Assembly: GCF_003012705.1 (NCBI RefSeq)
Contig: NZ_PXYL01000018.1
Span: forward strand, 29,527-93,526
Direction: 5' to 3'
Origin: Pseudaminobacter soli (ex Li et al. 2025)
Lineage (GTDB): Bacteria > Pseudomonadota > Alphaproteobacteria > Rhizobiales > Rhizobiaceae
Length of the DNA: 64,000 nucleotides
The notes beneath the pieces are model-generated. The model was not told the origin of the DNA, did not search any database, and saw only the letters and a program-made list of their open reading frames with translations. Positions 1 through 8,046 of the stretch are shown here, piece after piece (position 1 is the first letter of the stretch; each line of letters opens with the position of its first letter). The translations under genes and the position numbers were made by a program.

Positions 1-913
1 GGATCTCGGACATGGTCGACGTGCCCTCCATCGGCCCCTTGGCCAAGACGGCACGCGCGCCGCTGGCATTGGCGATCCGCAACGCCGCGTCCGGCGCCAT
101 GTCGCGCAGCCAGCACGTCAAGAAGGCGGCACCGAAGGAGTCTCCGGCGCCCGTTGGGTCGATTTCCGTCACCTCGAATGCCGGAACCAGAATGTCCGCC
201 GATGCGGAATGAAAGCTCGCGCCGCCGGCGCCGCGTTTAACAACGACCGCCTTCACGCCGCGGTCGAGGATTTCAGCGATGGCGGCGCCCTCCTCCGTTG
301 CCTTGGCAAAGAGGAAGATCTCCGATCCGCTGGGCAGGAAAAGATCGGCGTGCTCGAGCACGTGGACGAGCGCCTCGCGCATGCCAGGCAGGTCGAGCAT
401 TTCCTTGCGGATATTGGGATCGAAGGAGACGGTGCCGCCCTTCGCCTTGACGCGGTCGATCGCCGTGCGGATAAGCCCGACGATACCGTCGGAAAACAGC
501 GACGAACCCATGACATGCAGATGATCGGCGCTGTCGATCAAGGCTTCGCCCGATGCGGTCAACCCGATTGCACCGCATGCGCTGTGCTTGATGTTGAAGA
601 TGAAATCGCGGTTGCCGTCCGGCCGGTAGCGAACGAACGCGCTGCCCGTCGGCAAGGTGGGATGGATATCGATCGCCGAAACGTCGACACCATCGCGGCC
701 CAAACGCTCGATATTGAGCTGGCCGAAATCGTCTTCGCCGACGCAGCTGATCATGCCGCAAGGCTGGCCGAGCTTCGCGACCTGGTCGATGAAGATGGCA
801 GGCGCGCCGGATGCGAACGGTCCGACCAGTGTGATGGCTTCACGGAAACCGAAACCAAAATCAGCAGCCATAATCTCGACGACGATCTCGCCAATCGTGA
901 TGATCTTCTTCAT
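1..913 (-). CDS. PfkB-family sugar kinase (partial, 3' end outside window)
   Basis: Probably phosphorylates the sugar brought in by the ABC importer encoded just upstream in the same operon. Reading from the ATG at 911-913, the protein starts MKKIITIGE, typical of PfkB/ribokinase kinases. Near residue 251 it has DPTGAGDSF, the second PfkB signature with the anion hole and catalytic Asp. About 304 codons are present and the stop lies beyond the left edge, so the protein is almost complete (family length about 300-330). It is the fourth gene of the minus-strand operon, 16 bases after the permease stop. The sugar cannot be read from the sequence; fructokinase, ribokinase and KDG kinase types are all possible. 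Confidence 0.9.
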   Translation of the reverse strand, partial: MKKIITIGEIVVEIMAADFGFGFREAITLVGPFASGAPAIFIDQVAKLGQPCGMISCVGEDDFGQLNIERLGRDGVDVSAIDIHPTLPTGSAFVRYRPDGNRDFIFNIKHSACGAIGLTASGEALIDSADHLHVMGSSLFSDGIVGLIRTAIDRVKAKGGTVSFDPNIRKEMLDLPGMREALVHVLEHADLFLPSGSEIFLFAKATEEGAAIAEILDRGVKAVVVKRGAGGASFHSASADILVPAFEVTEIDPTGAGDSFGAAFLTCWLRDMAPDAALRIANASGARAVLAKGPMEGTSTMSEI

Positions 914-929
914 TGCTAGTCTCAGGCGT

Positions 930-1898
930 TTAGATGCGGGAGGATTTGCTGCGGACGTCGAGCCAGACGGCCAGAAGGATCACCACGCCCTTGACGATGA
1001 GCTGGTAGAAATACGGCACCGACAGCATGTTCATGCCGTTGTTGATGACGCCAATGATGAGCGCCCCGAGTAACGTGCCGACCATCGTGCCGACACCGCC
1101 GGCAAGCGAGGTGCCGCCGAGCACCACGGCCGCGATGGCGTCAAGCTCATAGCCCATGCCCGCATTGGTCTGGGCAGAGGAAAGGCGAGAGGACTGGAGG
1201 ATGCCACTGACCGCCGCCATGACGCCGGAGATGCTGAAGATCAGGATTTTAAGCCGGTCTACGCGGATGCCCGAATAGACCGCCGCCTCGCGGTTGCCGC
1301 CGACCAGATAAGCGCGGCGCCCGAACACGGTCTTCGACAGGACGATCTGGTTTACGACAAAGAGGACGGCTACGATCCAGATGATGATCGGAATGCCGAG
1401 CCAGCTTTCCGTGCCAATCGCGGTCCAGGTCTCGTTCTCGATCATGGCCGGCGCGCCGTTGGTCGGCAGGCTCACCACACCGCGATAGATGCCCATGGTC
1501 GCAACCGTGACGATGAATGATGGGAGCAACAGTTTGGCGGACAGCACGCCGTTCAGCGCACCCAAGATACCGCCCGCGGCAAGCGTCAGCAGGATTGTCG
1601 GAACGAAGCCGAAGCCCATGGCAAAGCATTGTGCCCCGGCCATGCCGGCGACCGCGATGATGGAACCGACGGAAAGGTCAATCTCGCCGAGCAGGATGAC
1701 GTAGGTCATGCCGAAAGCGGCAACGGCGATCACCGCCACCTGCTGCATGATGTTCATGAAGTTATTGAAGGCCATGAAGCGGGGGCTCAGCACCGAAAAG
1801 ACGACGCAAAGCACCACGAGCGAGATGACGATGCCGCCATATTGCCGGACCAGGGGCGAAGAGAGCGGTCCTTGTCTGGTTTCAGCACTGATGGTCAT
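930..1898 (-). CDS. Sugar ABC transporter permease (RbsC/BPD_transp_2 type)
   Basis: Inner-membrane channel of a ribose/galactose-type (CUT2) sugar importer. The 322-residue protein is hydrophobic throughout with several transmembrane stretches, and carries the family-typical LLGEIDLSVGS segment near residue 75 and a GG-T-SLAGG-GT segment near residue 260. The length matches RbsC homologues (about 320). Its ATG overlaps the end of the ATPase gene by four bases, so the two are translationally coupled. The substrate is not determinable, but the downstream PfkB kinase and LacI regulator fit a monosaccharide or sugar alcohol. Confidence 0.93.
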   Translation of the reverse strand: MTISAETRQGPLSSPLVRQYGGIVISLVVLCVVFSVLSPRFMAFNNFMNIMQQVAVIAVAAFGMTYVILLGEIDLSVGSIIAVAGMAGAQCFAMGFGFVPTILLTLAAGGILGALNGVLSAKLLLPSFIVTVATMGIYRGVVSLPTNGAPAMIENETWTAIGTESWLGIPIIIWIVAVLFVVNQIVLSKTVFGRRAYLVGGNREAAVYSGIRVDRLKILIFSISGVMAAVSGILQSSRLSSAQTNAGMGYELDAIAAVVLGGTSLAGGVGTMVGTLLGALIIGVINNGMNMLSVPYFYQLIVKGVVILLAVWLDVRSKSSRI

Positions 1899-3409
1899 TG
1901 TTTCATTCCCGCTGCATGGGTCATGACGGTTTCCGGGGCCAGACCCTCGGCCTCGAGGTTCGCGGTGACACGCTTTTCGTGCATCACCACGACACGGTCG
2001 CTGAGGCCCAACACTTCCGGTAGTTCGGAGGAAACCATGAGGATTGCCGTACCCTCCGCGGCAAGCTGGCGGACGATGCGGTAGATTTCGAACTTGGCGC
2101 CGACGTCGACGCCTCTCGTCGGTTCATCGAGGATGAGCAGGCGCGGACGCGTCTGCAGCCATTTGGCGATGACGATTTTCTGCTGGTTGCCGCCGCTGAG
2201 GTTGCCGGCGGCCGTGTCGAGATTGGCCGTCTTGATGGCAAGGCGTAGCACTTCGGCCTTGGCAGCGCTGCGCTCGCGCGACGAATTCACAAGGCCGAGC
2301 CCGCCAGCGAACTGTCCGAGCGCAACCATGTTGATGTTGCGTTCGACGCTGTGTGCGAGGACGAGGCCCTCTTCCTTGCGATTTTCGGTGACGAAGCCGA
2401 TGCCGTGCCGGATTGCGTCGGAAGGTCCGCGCAGGCTGATCGTCTCACCGCCGAGGCGGATGCTGCCCTCTGCCGGGAGCAGGCCGAACAGGGCCTTCAT
2501 GACATCGGACCGGCCCGAACCGACGAGACCGAACAGGCCGACGATTTCTCCCGGCCGCACATCGATCGAGACGTCGTGGAACTTGCCGGGACAAGACAGC
2601 TTTTCGGTGACGAGCAGCGGGGCGACTTGCGGCCCCGGGCGTGCGGCTTCGCGCGGCGGATAGATGTCCTTCATCTCGCGGCCCACCATCAGCGCGATCA
2701 GCTTGTCGATGCTGGTGTCTTCCTTGCGCGTGGTGGCAACATATTCGCCGTCACGCATGATCGTGATGTCGTCGGAAAGCCGCATGATTTCTTCCATGCG
2801 GTGCGAGATGTAGATCACCGCCGTTCCGCGCCTCTTCAGACGCTCGACGATGCCAAAAAGAATCTCCGCCTCACTGTCCGACAGCGAGGAAGTGGGCTCG
2901 TCCAGGATGACGACATCGGCGGGATGGCTGAGACCCTTGGCGATTTCGACCAGCTGGCGCTGGGCGATCGAGAGATCGCCGACCTGCGCGCGCACATAGA
3001 TGGGCAAGCCAAGTTCGCCCACGATTTCAGCGGCACGCGCGTTCAGTGCGCGGTCGTCGATGAAGCCAAACCTGCCGGGCTCGTGAGTGGCAAGGACGTT
3101 CTCCGCCACCGAAAGATTGCGGCAAAGACTGAGCTCCTGGAACACGATTGCCAACCCGCGCGCCTTGGCTTCCCGGGGATTGCGAGGTGCATAGGGCTGC
3201 CCGCGCAGGAGGATCGACCCTGACGTCGGGCTGAACAGCCCGGCAAGGATCTTCATCAGCGTAGATTTACCGGCGCCATTTTCGCCGAGAAGCGTGTGTA
3301 CGCGTCCGGGGCGAACATTGAGGCTCATGCGCTTGAGCGCAACCACCGGGCCGAAGGACTTCGCAACGTCCTTTATTTGCAGAACGAATTCGCCAGACGA
3401 ATACGACAT
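1895..3409 (-). CDS. Sugar ABC transporter ATP-binding protein (RbsA/MglA type)
   Basis: Energises the CUT2 sugar importer. At 504 residues it has two nucleotide-binding domains in tandem, as in RbsA and MglA. The first has a canonical Walker A (GENGAGKST, near residue 43), a signature region followed by VVILDEPTSSL (Walker B), and the expected His loop. The second has the degenerate Walker A GLVGSGRSD usual for this family, with LSGGNQQK and LLILDEPTRGVD. It lies between the binding-protein gene, separated by a 134-base gap with a strong stem-loop, and the permease gene, which it overlaps by four bases. Nothing appears truncated. Confidence 0.95.
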   Translation of the reverse strand: MSYSSGEFVLQIKDVAKSFGPVVALKRMSLNVRPGRVHTLLGENGAGKSTLMKILAGLFSPTSGSILLRGQPYAPRNPREAKARGLAIVFQELSLCRNLSVAENVLATHEPGRFGFIDDRALNARAAEIVGELGLPIYVRAQVGDLSIAQRQLVEIAKGLSHPADVVILDEPTSSLSDSEAEILFGIVERLKRRGTAVIYISHRMEEIMRLSDDITIMRDGEYVATTRKEDTSIDKLIALMVGREMKDIYPPREAARPGPQVAPLLVTEKLSCPGKFHDVSIDVRPGEIVGLFGLVGSGRSDVMKALFGLLPAEGSIRLGGETISLRGPSDAIRHGIGFVTENRKEEGLVLAHSVERNINMVALGQFAGGLGLVNSSRERSAAKAEVLRLAIKTANLDTAAGNLSGGNQQKIVIAKWLQTRPRLLILDEPTRGVDVGAKFEIYRIVRQLAAEGTAILMVSSELPEVLGLSDRVVVMHEKRVTANLEAEGLAPETVMTHAAGMKQ

Positions 3410-3468
3410 TTTCCCATTCCCGGCCTCCGGATGCCGTCCGGAGATCGGCCGCGACCACTGTGAGGGTT

Positions 3469-3502
3469 GCTCCGCGCCCGGGAGGATGAGAAGGCGCGGA
3501 GC
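3469..3502 (-). terminator. Intercistronic stem-loop between binding-protein and ATPase genes
   Basis: GCTCCGCGCC at 3469-3478 pairs perfectly with GGCGCGGAGC at 3493-3502 around a 14-base loop. No T-run follows in the direction of transcription, so it is more likely to stabilise the upstream mRNA or terminate partially than to act as a full terminator. That would give more binding protein than membrane components. Similar hairpins follow three other binding-protein genes in this window. Confidence 0.6.
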
Positions 3503-3543
3503 GAAAACGGGCGGCGCAGCCGAGCGCGCCGTCGCCGTCAGGT

Positions 3544-4446
3544 TTACTTTTCTTCACCTTCCTTGGTGACGACGCCCGGAACGATAGGCTGCTTAGCTGG
3601 CACTTCCTCGCCCTTGAGGACCTTGCCAGCGGTCTCGACCGCAACCTTGCCCATCTGGTCAGGATACTGCGCGATGACGCCAGCCATGATCGGGTCGTTT
3701 TTCACGGCGTTGCGCGCTTCCTCCATGCCGTCAAAGCCGATCACCTTGACCTGGCTGTCGAGCTTGGCCGACTTGACGGCCGAGGCGGCGGCAAGAGCCG
3801 CATCATCGCCGAAGCCGAAGATGCCGACGACATCCGGGTTGGCCTGCAGGATGTTCTGCGCGGCCGAAAGCGCCTCGGGACGGGTGATGCCCGGCTGGAC
3901 GGCAACGATCTTCAGGTCCGGATGACCTTCGAGACCCTTCTTGAAGCCTTCGACGCGATCCACCACCGACTGCACGGTTGGATAGTCGATGACGGCGACA
4001 TTGCCCTTGCCACCGGTGAGCTTGGCCATCAGTTCGGCAGCCTTCACCCCGCCGGTGAAGTTGTCGGTGCCGATATGCGAGGTGACCTCGATGCCGTTGG
4101 CCAGAACGTCGACGGTGATGACCTTGATGCCCGCCTTCTGCGCCTTGGCGATTGCCGCGCGCACGCCCTGGCTGTCCACCGGCGAGATGATCAGGACATC
4201 GACGCCCTTGGTGATGAAGTCCTCGACGTCGGCGAGCTGCTTGCTGAGATCCTGGTTGGCGATGGAGATCTCGAGCGGAAGGTTTTCAGCCTTCGCCTCG
4301 GCCTTCATCGCGTCGGCGAGCGAAATGTAGAACGGATGCTGCTGGGTCAGCAGCGAAGCGCCAATGCCCTCGGCCGATGCGGCGGCTGCCAGCATGGCGG
4401 TCGCGGCCGCGGCGAGCAGAAACTTGGAAACGAGATTGCGTGACAT
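3544..4446 (-). CDS. Periplasmic sugar-binding protein (ribose-type, Peripla_BP_4)
   Basis: Captures the sugar in the periplasm and delivers it to the permease. The 300-residue product begins with a clear signal peptide (basic MSRNLVSK, an alanine-rich hydrophobic core, probable cleavage after ASA). The mature part has the type I binding-protein fold marks, with VDVLIISPVDSQGV near residue 85 and a hinge-region IGTDNF near residue 125. It ends with charged residues EEK. It is the first gene of the minus-strand operon and is transcribed from the intergenic region that holds two LacI-type operators. Closest by type to RbsB-like or xylitol/ribose-binding proteins; the exact ligand is unknown. 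Confidence 0.93.
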   Translation of the reverse strand: MSRNLVSKFLLAAAATAMLAAAASAEGIGASLLTQQHPFYISLADAMKAEAKAENLPLEISIANQDLSKQLADVEDFITKGVDVLIISPVDSQGVRAAIAKAQKAGIKVITVDVLANGIEVTSHIGTDNFTGGVKAAELMAKLTGGKGNVAVIDYPTVQSVVDRVEGFKKGLEGHPDLKIVAVQPGITRPEALSAAQNILQANPDVVGIFGFGDDAALAAASAVKSAKLDSQVKVIGFDGMEEARNAVKNDPIMAGVIAQYPDQMGKVAVETAGKVLKGEEVPAKQPIVPGVVTKEGEEK

Positions 4447-4612
4447 GCTTTCCTCCTGGATTGGGGCCGACCTCCCCCTATCGCTTCAAGCCTTCCGTGA
4501 ATCCGGAATTAGCAAGGCCGGAAAATGGGCAGTTCCGGGTCCTGTCGTGCGGCACCCGAATTTGCCTCGCAAATCCGATTGCGCCTCGAGCGAGCCAGCC
4601 CTCCACGATTGC

Positions 4613-4641
4613 GTGATGCAAAAATATGCATCATGTGTCAA
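4613..4641 (-). promoter_or_regulatory. Candidate promoter of the sugar ABC operon
   Basis: On the minus strand a perfect TTGACA (-35, at 4636-4641) is followed after 17 bases by CATCAC (-10, at 4613-4618), which matches three of six consensus bases. It lies about 170 bases before the binding-protein start. The LacI-type operator at 4650-4663 abuts the -35 side. Confidence 0.4.
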
Positions 4642-4649
4642 TTAAAAAG

Positions 4650-4663
4650 TTTTCGCGCGTAAA
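4650..4663. promoter_or_regulatory. LacI-family operator 1
   Basis: TTTTCGCGCGTAAA is a near-perfect 14-bp palindrome (one mismatch) with the central CG step usual for LacI-family operators. It matches the second site at 4821-4834 in 12 of 14 positions. It lies directly upstream of the candidate -35 of the ABC operon, a place that fits repression by the neighbouring LacI regulator. Confidence 0.6.
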
Positions 4664-4820
4664 ATTTTGGCATATGGAGTCCACAGGTTGGGCAACGGAA
4701 AGTTTTCGCGGGAATGGCCGCTTGCGCAGCCCTTTCGGGCGGTTTCTTGCCCCTTAATCGCTTGTCGGGTCGGCCCTAGCCCCGAATTTGGGCCGGCACA
4801 TGTCGTGCGAACTTAGTTTG

Positions 4821-4834
4821 TTTACGTGCGTAAA
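4821..4834. promoter_or_regulatory. LacI-family operator 2 (in the lacI-type gene promoter)
   Basis: TTTACGTGCGTAAA has perfect 6-bp arms (TTTACG/CGTAAA) around TG. It lies about 70 bases before the regulator start and just upstream of a TATACG (4842-4847) that could serve as its -10, so it probably mediates autorepression. With operator 1, 171 bp away, it could also support a DNA loop. Confidence 0.65.
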
Positions 4835-4902
4835 ACCGGCCTATACGGGTTGGAAGAGGGAATGAGGCTGATTCCGCCTGACGCACATGACGGAATAGAC
4901 CT

Positions 4903-5934
4903 ATGAGTGAACGTAAGATCCGCACCATGGAAGAGTTCGCCACAGCTTGTGGCGTGTCTCGTCCAACCGTCTCGAAATACTTCAACGAACCGGAAAGCGT
5001 GAAGAAGTCGACGCGCGACCGGATCGAGAAGGCCCTGAAGGATTTCGACTACCGGCCCAACATTTTCGCCATTAATCTGAACCGCAAGAAGCCGAAGAAC
5101 ATCGGCGTGATCGTGCCCCACATCTCGGACCCCTTCTATGCGGAGGTGGTTCGCCAGATCGAGATGCGCTGCCTACGCGAGGGCTATTGGGTGATCGTGC
5201 TGAGTTCCCACGGCGACCGCGAGCTGGAGGCGAATGCGATCAGAACCCTCCAGTCGCTCAAGCTTTCTGGGGCGATCATCGCCCCGCTCGGTTTCGATTC
5301 CGACCTGAAGCTCATCGACAGCCTCCGGGAGCAGATCCCACTCGTCTTCTTCGATAGCCGTATCGACGACGGGACACCCTTCGTCGGAACCGACAATGCG
5401 CAGAGCATTTCCCACATGGTGGACTATCTGCTTCGCACCGGAGAGAATCCGTGCTTCCTGGAGATGCCGTCTGTGAACCAAAACGCCGTCGAACGGCGTG
5501 ATACCTATATCCGCACGATGGAACAGCGCGGCGTCGAACCCATCGTTCTGCCCGCGCGCTCAACAAGCTGGAGCTTCGAGGAACTGGGCTTCGTGGAGGC
5601 CAATCGCATACTCGATGAAGGCGGGTTTCCGACACGCACGGTGCTCTGCGCCAACGATCGCCTTGCCTTCGGCGTCATCGCCGCTGCGTTCGGCCGGCGC
5701 CTAAAAGTCGGGATCGATCCTGAGAGTTCCCTCCGAGTGGCGGGTCATGACGACCACCCGTTGAGCCGCTTCACCTGCCCACCGCTGACGACAGTCGCTC
5801 AGGACTATCAGGGTATTGCCTCGGTGGGGTTCGACATGCTTCTGGCCAGGATCGGCCAAAAGCCGAAGGCATCTGCGAGCCGATCCGACATCAGGCGGCT
5901 TGATGCCAAGCTGATCATGCGCGGCTCGGCGTGA
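4903..5934 (+). CDS. LacI-family transcriptional regulator
   Basis: Likely represses the divergent sugar ABC operon until the sugar or a derivative is present. The 343-residue protein has an N-terminal LacI helix-turn-helix (about residues 7-30, FATACGVSRPTVSKY), the hinge-helix region near residue 50, and a C-terminal periplasmic-binding-protein-like effector domain starting at NIGVIVPHISDPFY near residue 66. Two matching palindromic operators lie in the 456-base divergent intergenic region, which supports local control. Length and domain order are normal. The effector is unknown. Confidence 0.93.
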   Translation: MSERKIRTMEEFATACGVSRPTVSKYFNEPESVKKSTRDRIEKALKDFDYRPNIFAINLNRKKPKNIGVIVPHISDPFYAEVVRQIEMRCLREGYWVIVLSSHGDRELEANAIRTLQSLKLSGAIIAPLGFDSDLKLIDSLREQIPLVFFDSRIDDGTPFVGTDNAQSISHMVDYLLRTGENPCFLEMPSVNQNAVERRDTYIRTMEQRGVEPIVLPARSTSWSFEELGFVEANRILDEGGFPTRTVLCANDRLAFGVIAAAFGRRLKVGIDPESSLRVAGHDDHPLSRFTCPPLTTVAQDYQGIASVGFDMLLARIGQKPKASASRSDIRRLDAKLIMRGSA

Positions 5935-6644
5935 GAAGAACGCAACTGAAACACAGCCCAAATCGTCCGGCAGCGGAATGGAGAAATAGTGGCGGAGTGC
6001 CCCCGACCGAAGGCGCCCGCCGTGCGCTCGATCAGCCAGCTCGAACAAAACGATATCCCCATTCACATTTAAAGGATCTTCCTCAGTTTGTGTGGTGATG
6101 CGGATTGGTGAGGGGAAGCATGCGTGCTCTGAGCACTCTGGAATATTCATGAATTCCGTCCGCATACCAGCTTGCGCCCACGCTTCTCACCTTCGACCGC
6201 GGCACCGAGTTCCGGACTAGACATATCCACAGGCCGGCCTCGGCGTTCAGACCTGGTTTTATGAGCCCCAGGCACCCTGGCAGAAAGGCCGGGTCGAAAC
6301 ACCAATCTCCGGGCCCGCAGGCGGCTTCGCGGGACGCGGACCGTTGTCGGTCGACGATCACGATCTCAAGCGGCGACGCGCCACCACAACTCGACCCCGC
6401 GCAAATGTGTCGGTTTCAGAACACGGGCGTGAGTGTTTCGGCAGAAGCTGCTGGCCGCTCGGCGGTGAACCGGCTACCGCCCCGGCTGCAAAGTCGCACT
6501 TCGTTGAGAACTCACATCTGCAGGAAAGCGGTGGCGTTTGTATCGGTGAGCGTTGTCAAGGGTCGGCGATAGACACTCTACGTCACCCGCTCCAGCCAGT
6601 GTGCGATTTGCGGCAGTTCTTGACCCGTTTATCAGGGGTTCACA
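5935..6644. other. Gene-poor gap between lacI-type gene and dipeptidase
   Basis: Apart from the IS30 remnant at about 6178-6455 I see no coding region here. The flanks (5935-6177 and 6456-6644) are probably more of the same decayed insertion element plus the 3' region of the regulator gene, but I recognise nothing specific in them. Confidence 0.6.
6178..6455 (+). pseudogene. IS30-family transposase C-terminal remnant
   Basis: Translated in shifting frames, the segment gives LLTFDRGTEF, then YEPQAPWQKGRVE, then NSTPRKCVGFRTRA followed by a stop and VFRQK. These match in order the conserved end of IS30-family transposases (TFDRGTEF, DPHxPWQKGxVEN, TPRKxLGFRTPxEVF). At least two frameshifts and a stop codon separate the blocks, so this is a dead fragment without its N-terminal half. 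It lies between the sugar operon and the dipeptide cluster. No intact inverted repeats could be assigned. Confidence 0.75.
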
Positions 6645-6671
6645 AGCGTAGCTCTCGCAGAGAGCTACGCT
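6645..6671 (-). terminator. Stem-loop after the dipeptidase gene
   Basis: AGCGTAGCTCT (6645-6655) pairs perfectly over 11 bp with AGAGCTACGCT (6661-6671) around the loop CGCAG. It sits 18 bases after the stop codon of the minus-strand dipeptidase gene, as expected for a transcription terminator, though no T-run follows. Confidence 0.55.
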
Positions 6672-6689
6672 GATGGTTCCCTCGCTTGA

Positions 6690-7730
6690 TCAGTTGGCCC
6701 AGCTGCGCTCCAGGACGCTGATCCAGTTTTCGTGGCAGATTTTGCGTAGCGCTGCATCGTCGTAGCTAGCGTTGCGCAGCGCTGCGACCAGGAGCTGCAA
6801 ATCGCCGGCGTCGCGCATCGCGGCGGGAATGGTCGTGCCATCGAAGTCCGAGCCAAGTGCTACGTGATCGATGCCGATGCGGTCGACGATATAGTCGACA
6901 TGCCGCACCAACCCTTCAAGCGCGGTATCGGGGTTCTTCAGCCCATCCTCGCGGAAGAATGACACGCCGAAATTCAGACCAACCAGCCCGCCCGTGTCGC
7001 GGATGGCGTCGAGCTGCTTGTCGGTGATATTGCGGCTGTGCGGGCACAGCGCGTGCACATTGGAATGCGAAGCCACCAGCGGCGCGTCGGAAATAGCGGC
7101 GATGTCCCAAAAACCCTGCTCATTCATATGCGACAGGTCGACCATGATCTTCAGCTCGTTGCAGGCGCGGATGAGCGCTTTGCCGCGATCGGTGAGGCCG
7201 CCGCCGATATCGGGAGAGCTGGGGAAGCGGAACGGCACGCCATAGGCGAAGATGTTGGGGCGGCTCCAGACTGGTCCCAACGTGCGCAGGCCTGCCTGAT
7301 GCAGCACATAAAGCTCGTCGAGATCGGAGCCGATCGCCTCCGCGCCTTCGATATGGAAGACGGAGGCGAAGACGCCGGCCTGCATTGCAGCCCGGATGTC
7401 ATCTGCCGTGCGGCAGATGCGCAAAGACCCTTCCGATTTGCGCGCGATGCGCGCCAGAAGTGACGCCATCGCCAGCGTGGTGGCCAGTGCATCTGCGTGG
7501 CTCGGCGTTGGATAGTCGCCATTTGCGTCCAGCTCGCGCGACGGCGAGGGCACATAGATGGCGCACAATCCGCCAGCTAGGCCGCCCTTGCGAGCCCGCG
7601 GAAGATCGATGTGCCCGACAGTCTCGCCCTTGATGAAGCGCTTTTCCGGCTCCGGCTCGGAAGACAGGTGAAGACGCAGCAGTGCGTCATTATGGCCATC
7701 GAAGACGGGGATGATCGAATCTGTCGTCAT
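6690..7730 (-). CDS. Membrane dipeptidase, peptidase family M19
   Basis: A zinc dipeptidase of the renal-dipeptidase family (M19). Members cleave L-Xaa-D-Xaa and other dipeptides, and some act on N-acyl-D-amino acids. The 346-residue protein begins with the metal-binding HxD motif (H13-N-D15), has a bridging-Glu segment (FHIEGAEAIG, near residue 125), a metal-His segment (LSHMNEQGFWD), and VASHSNVHALCPHSRN near residue 220. No signal peptide is visible, so it is probably cytoplasmic. It is divergent from a dipeptide ABC importer, fitting intracellular cleavage of imported dipeptides. A terminator-like hairpin follows. Whether D-residues are preferred is inference from the neighbours. Confidence 0.93.
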   Translation of the reverse strand: MTTDSIIPVFDGHNDALLRLHLSSEPEPEKRFIKGETVGHIDLPRARKGGLAGGLCAIYVPSPSRELDANGDYPTPSHADALATTLAMASLLARIARKSEGSLRICRTADDIRAAMQAGVFASVFHIEGAEAIGSDLDELYVLHQAGLRTLGPVWSRPNIFAYGVPFRFPSSPDIGGGLTDRGKALIRACNELKIMVDLSHMNEQGFWDIAAISDAPLVASHSNVHALCPHSRNITDKQLDAIRDTGGLVGLNFGVSFFREDGLKNPDTALEGLVRHVDYIVDRIGIDHVALGSDFDGTTIPAAMRDAGDLQLLVAALRNASYDDAALRKICHENWISVLERSWAN

Positions 7731-8046
7731 CGGCTGCGAACCTTCTGCAGATGATGGGAGGGGGAGGATGAGTCCGTTTGCGGAGCTGTCGTAGTGAACT
7801 GCCTGCTCGCAAATAGCAAATTCGATTTCGGCTACTTTCCATTCCGATCATGCATGCGGCACAAAACGGCCGTCGCGGACATTCATATGCAAATAATGCA
7901 TGGTCACTGGCCAAAATCTGCATTGGCCCGTTCATTACCGATCGTGATAAGTCGCGCCACAAAATGTCCGCATTAGCGTCTAGGCAAAGCGGTCTGGCAG
8001 CCTTTGGGCAAAATTTCTCCACCAGTAAGTTGGGAAGGAACAGCGA
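7731..8046. other. Divergent regulatory region, dipeptidase / peptide importer
   Basis: This 316-base region must hold the promoters for both directions. It contains an AT-rich patch with repeated ATGCA words (about 7853-7903), but I could not define -10/-35 elements or an operator. A clear ribosome binding site (GGAAGGAA) precedes the binding-protein ATG. Confidence 0.4.
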
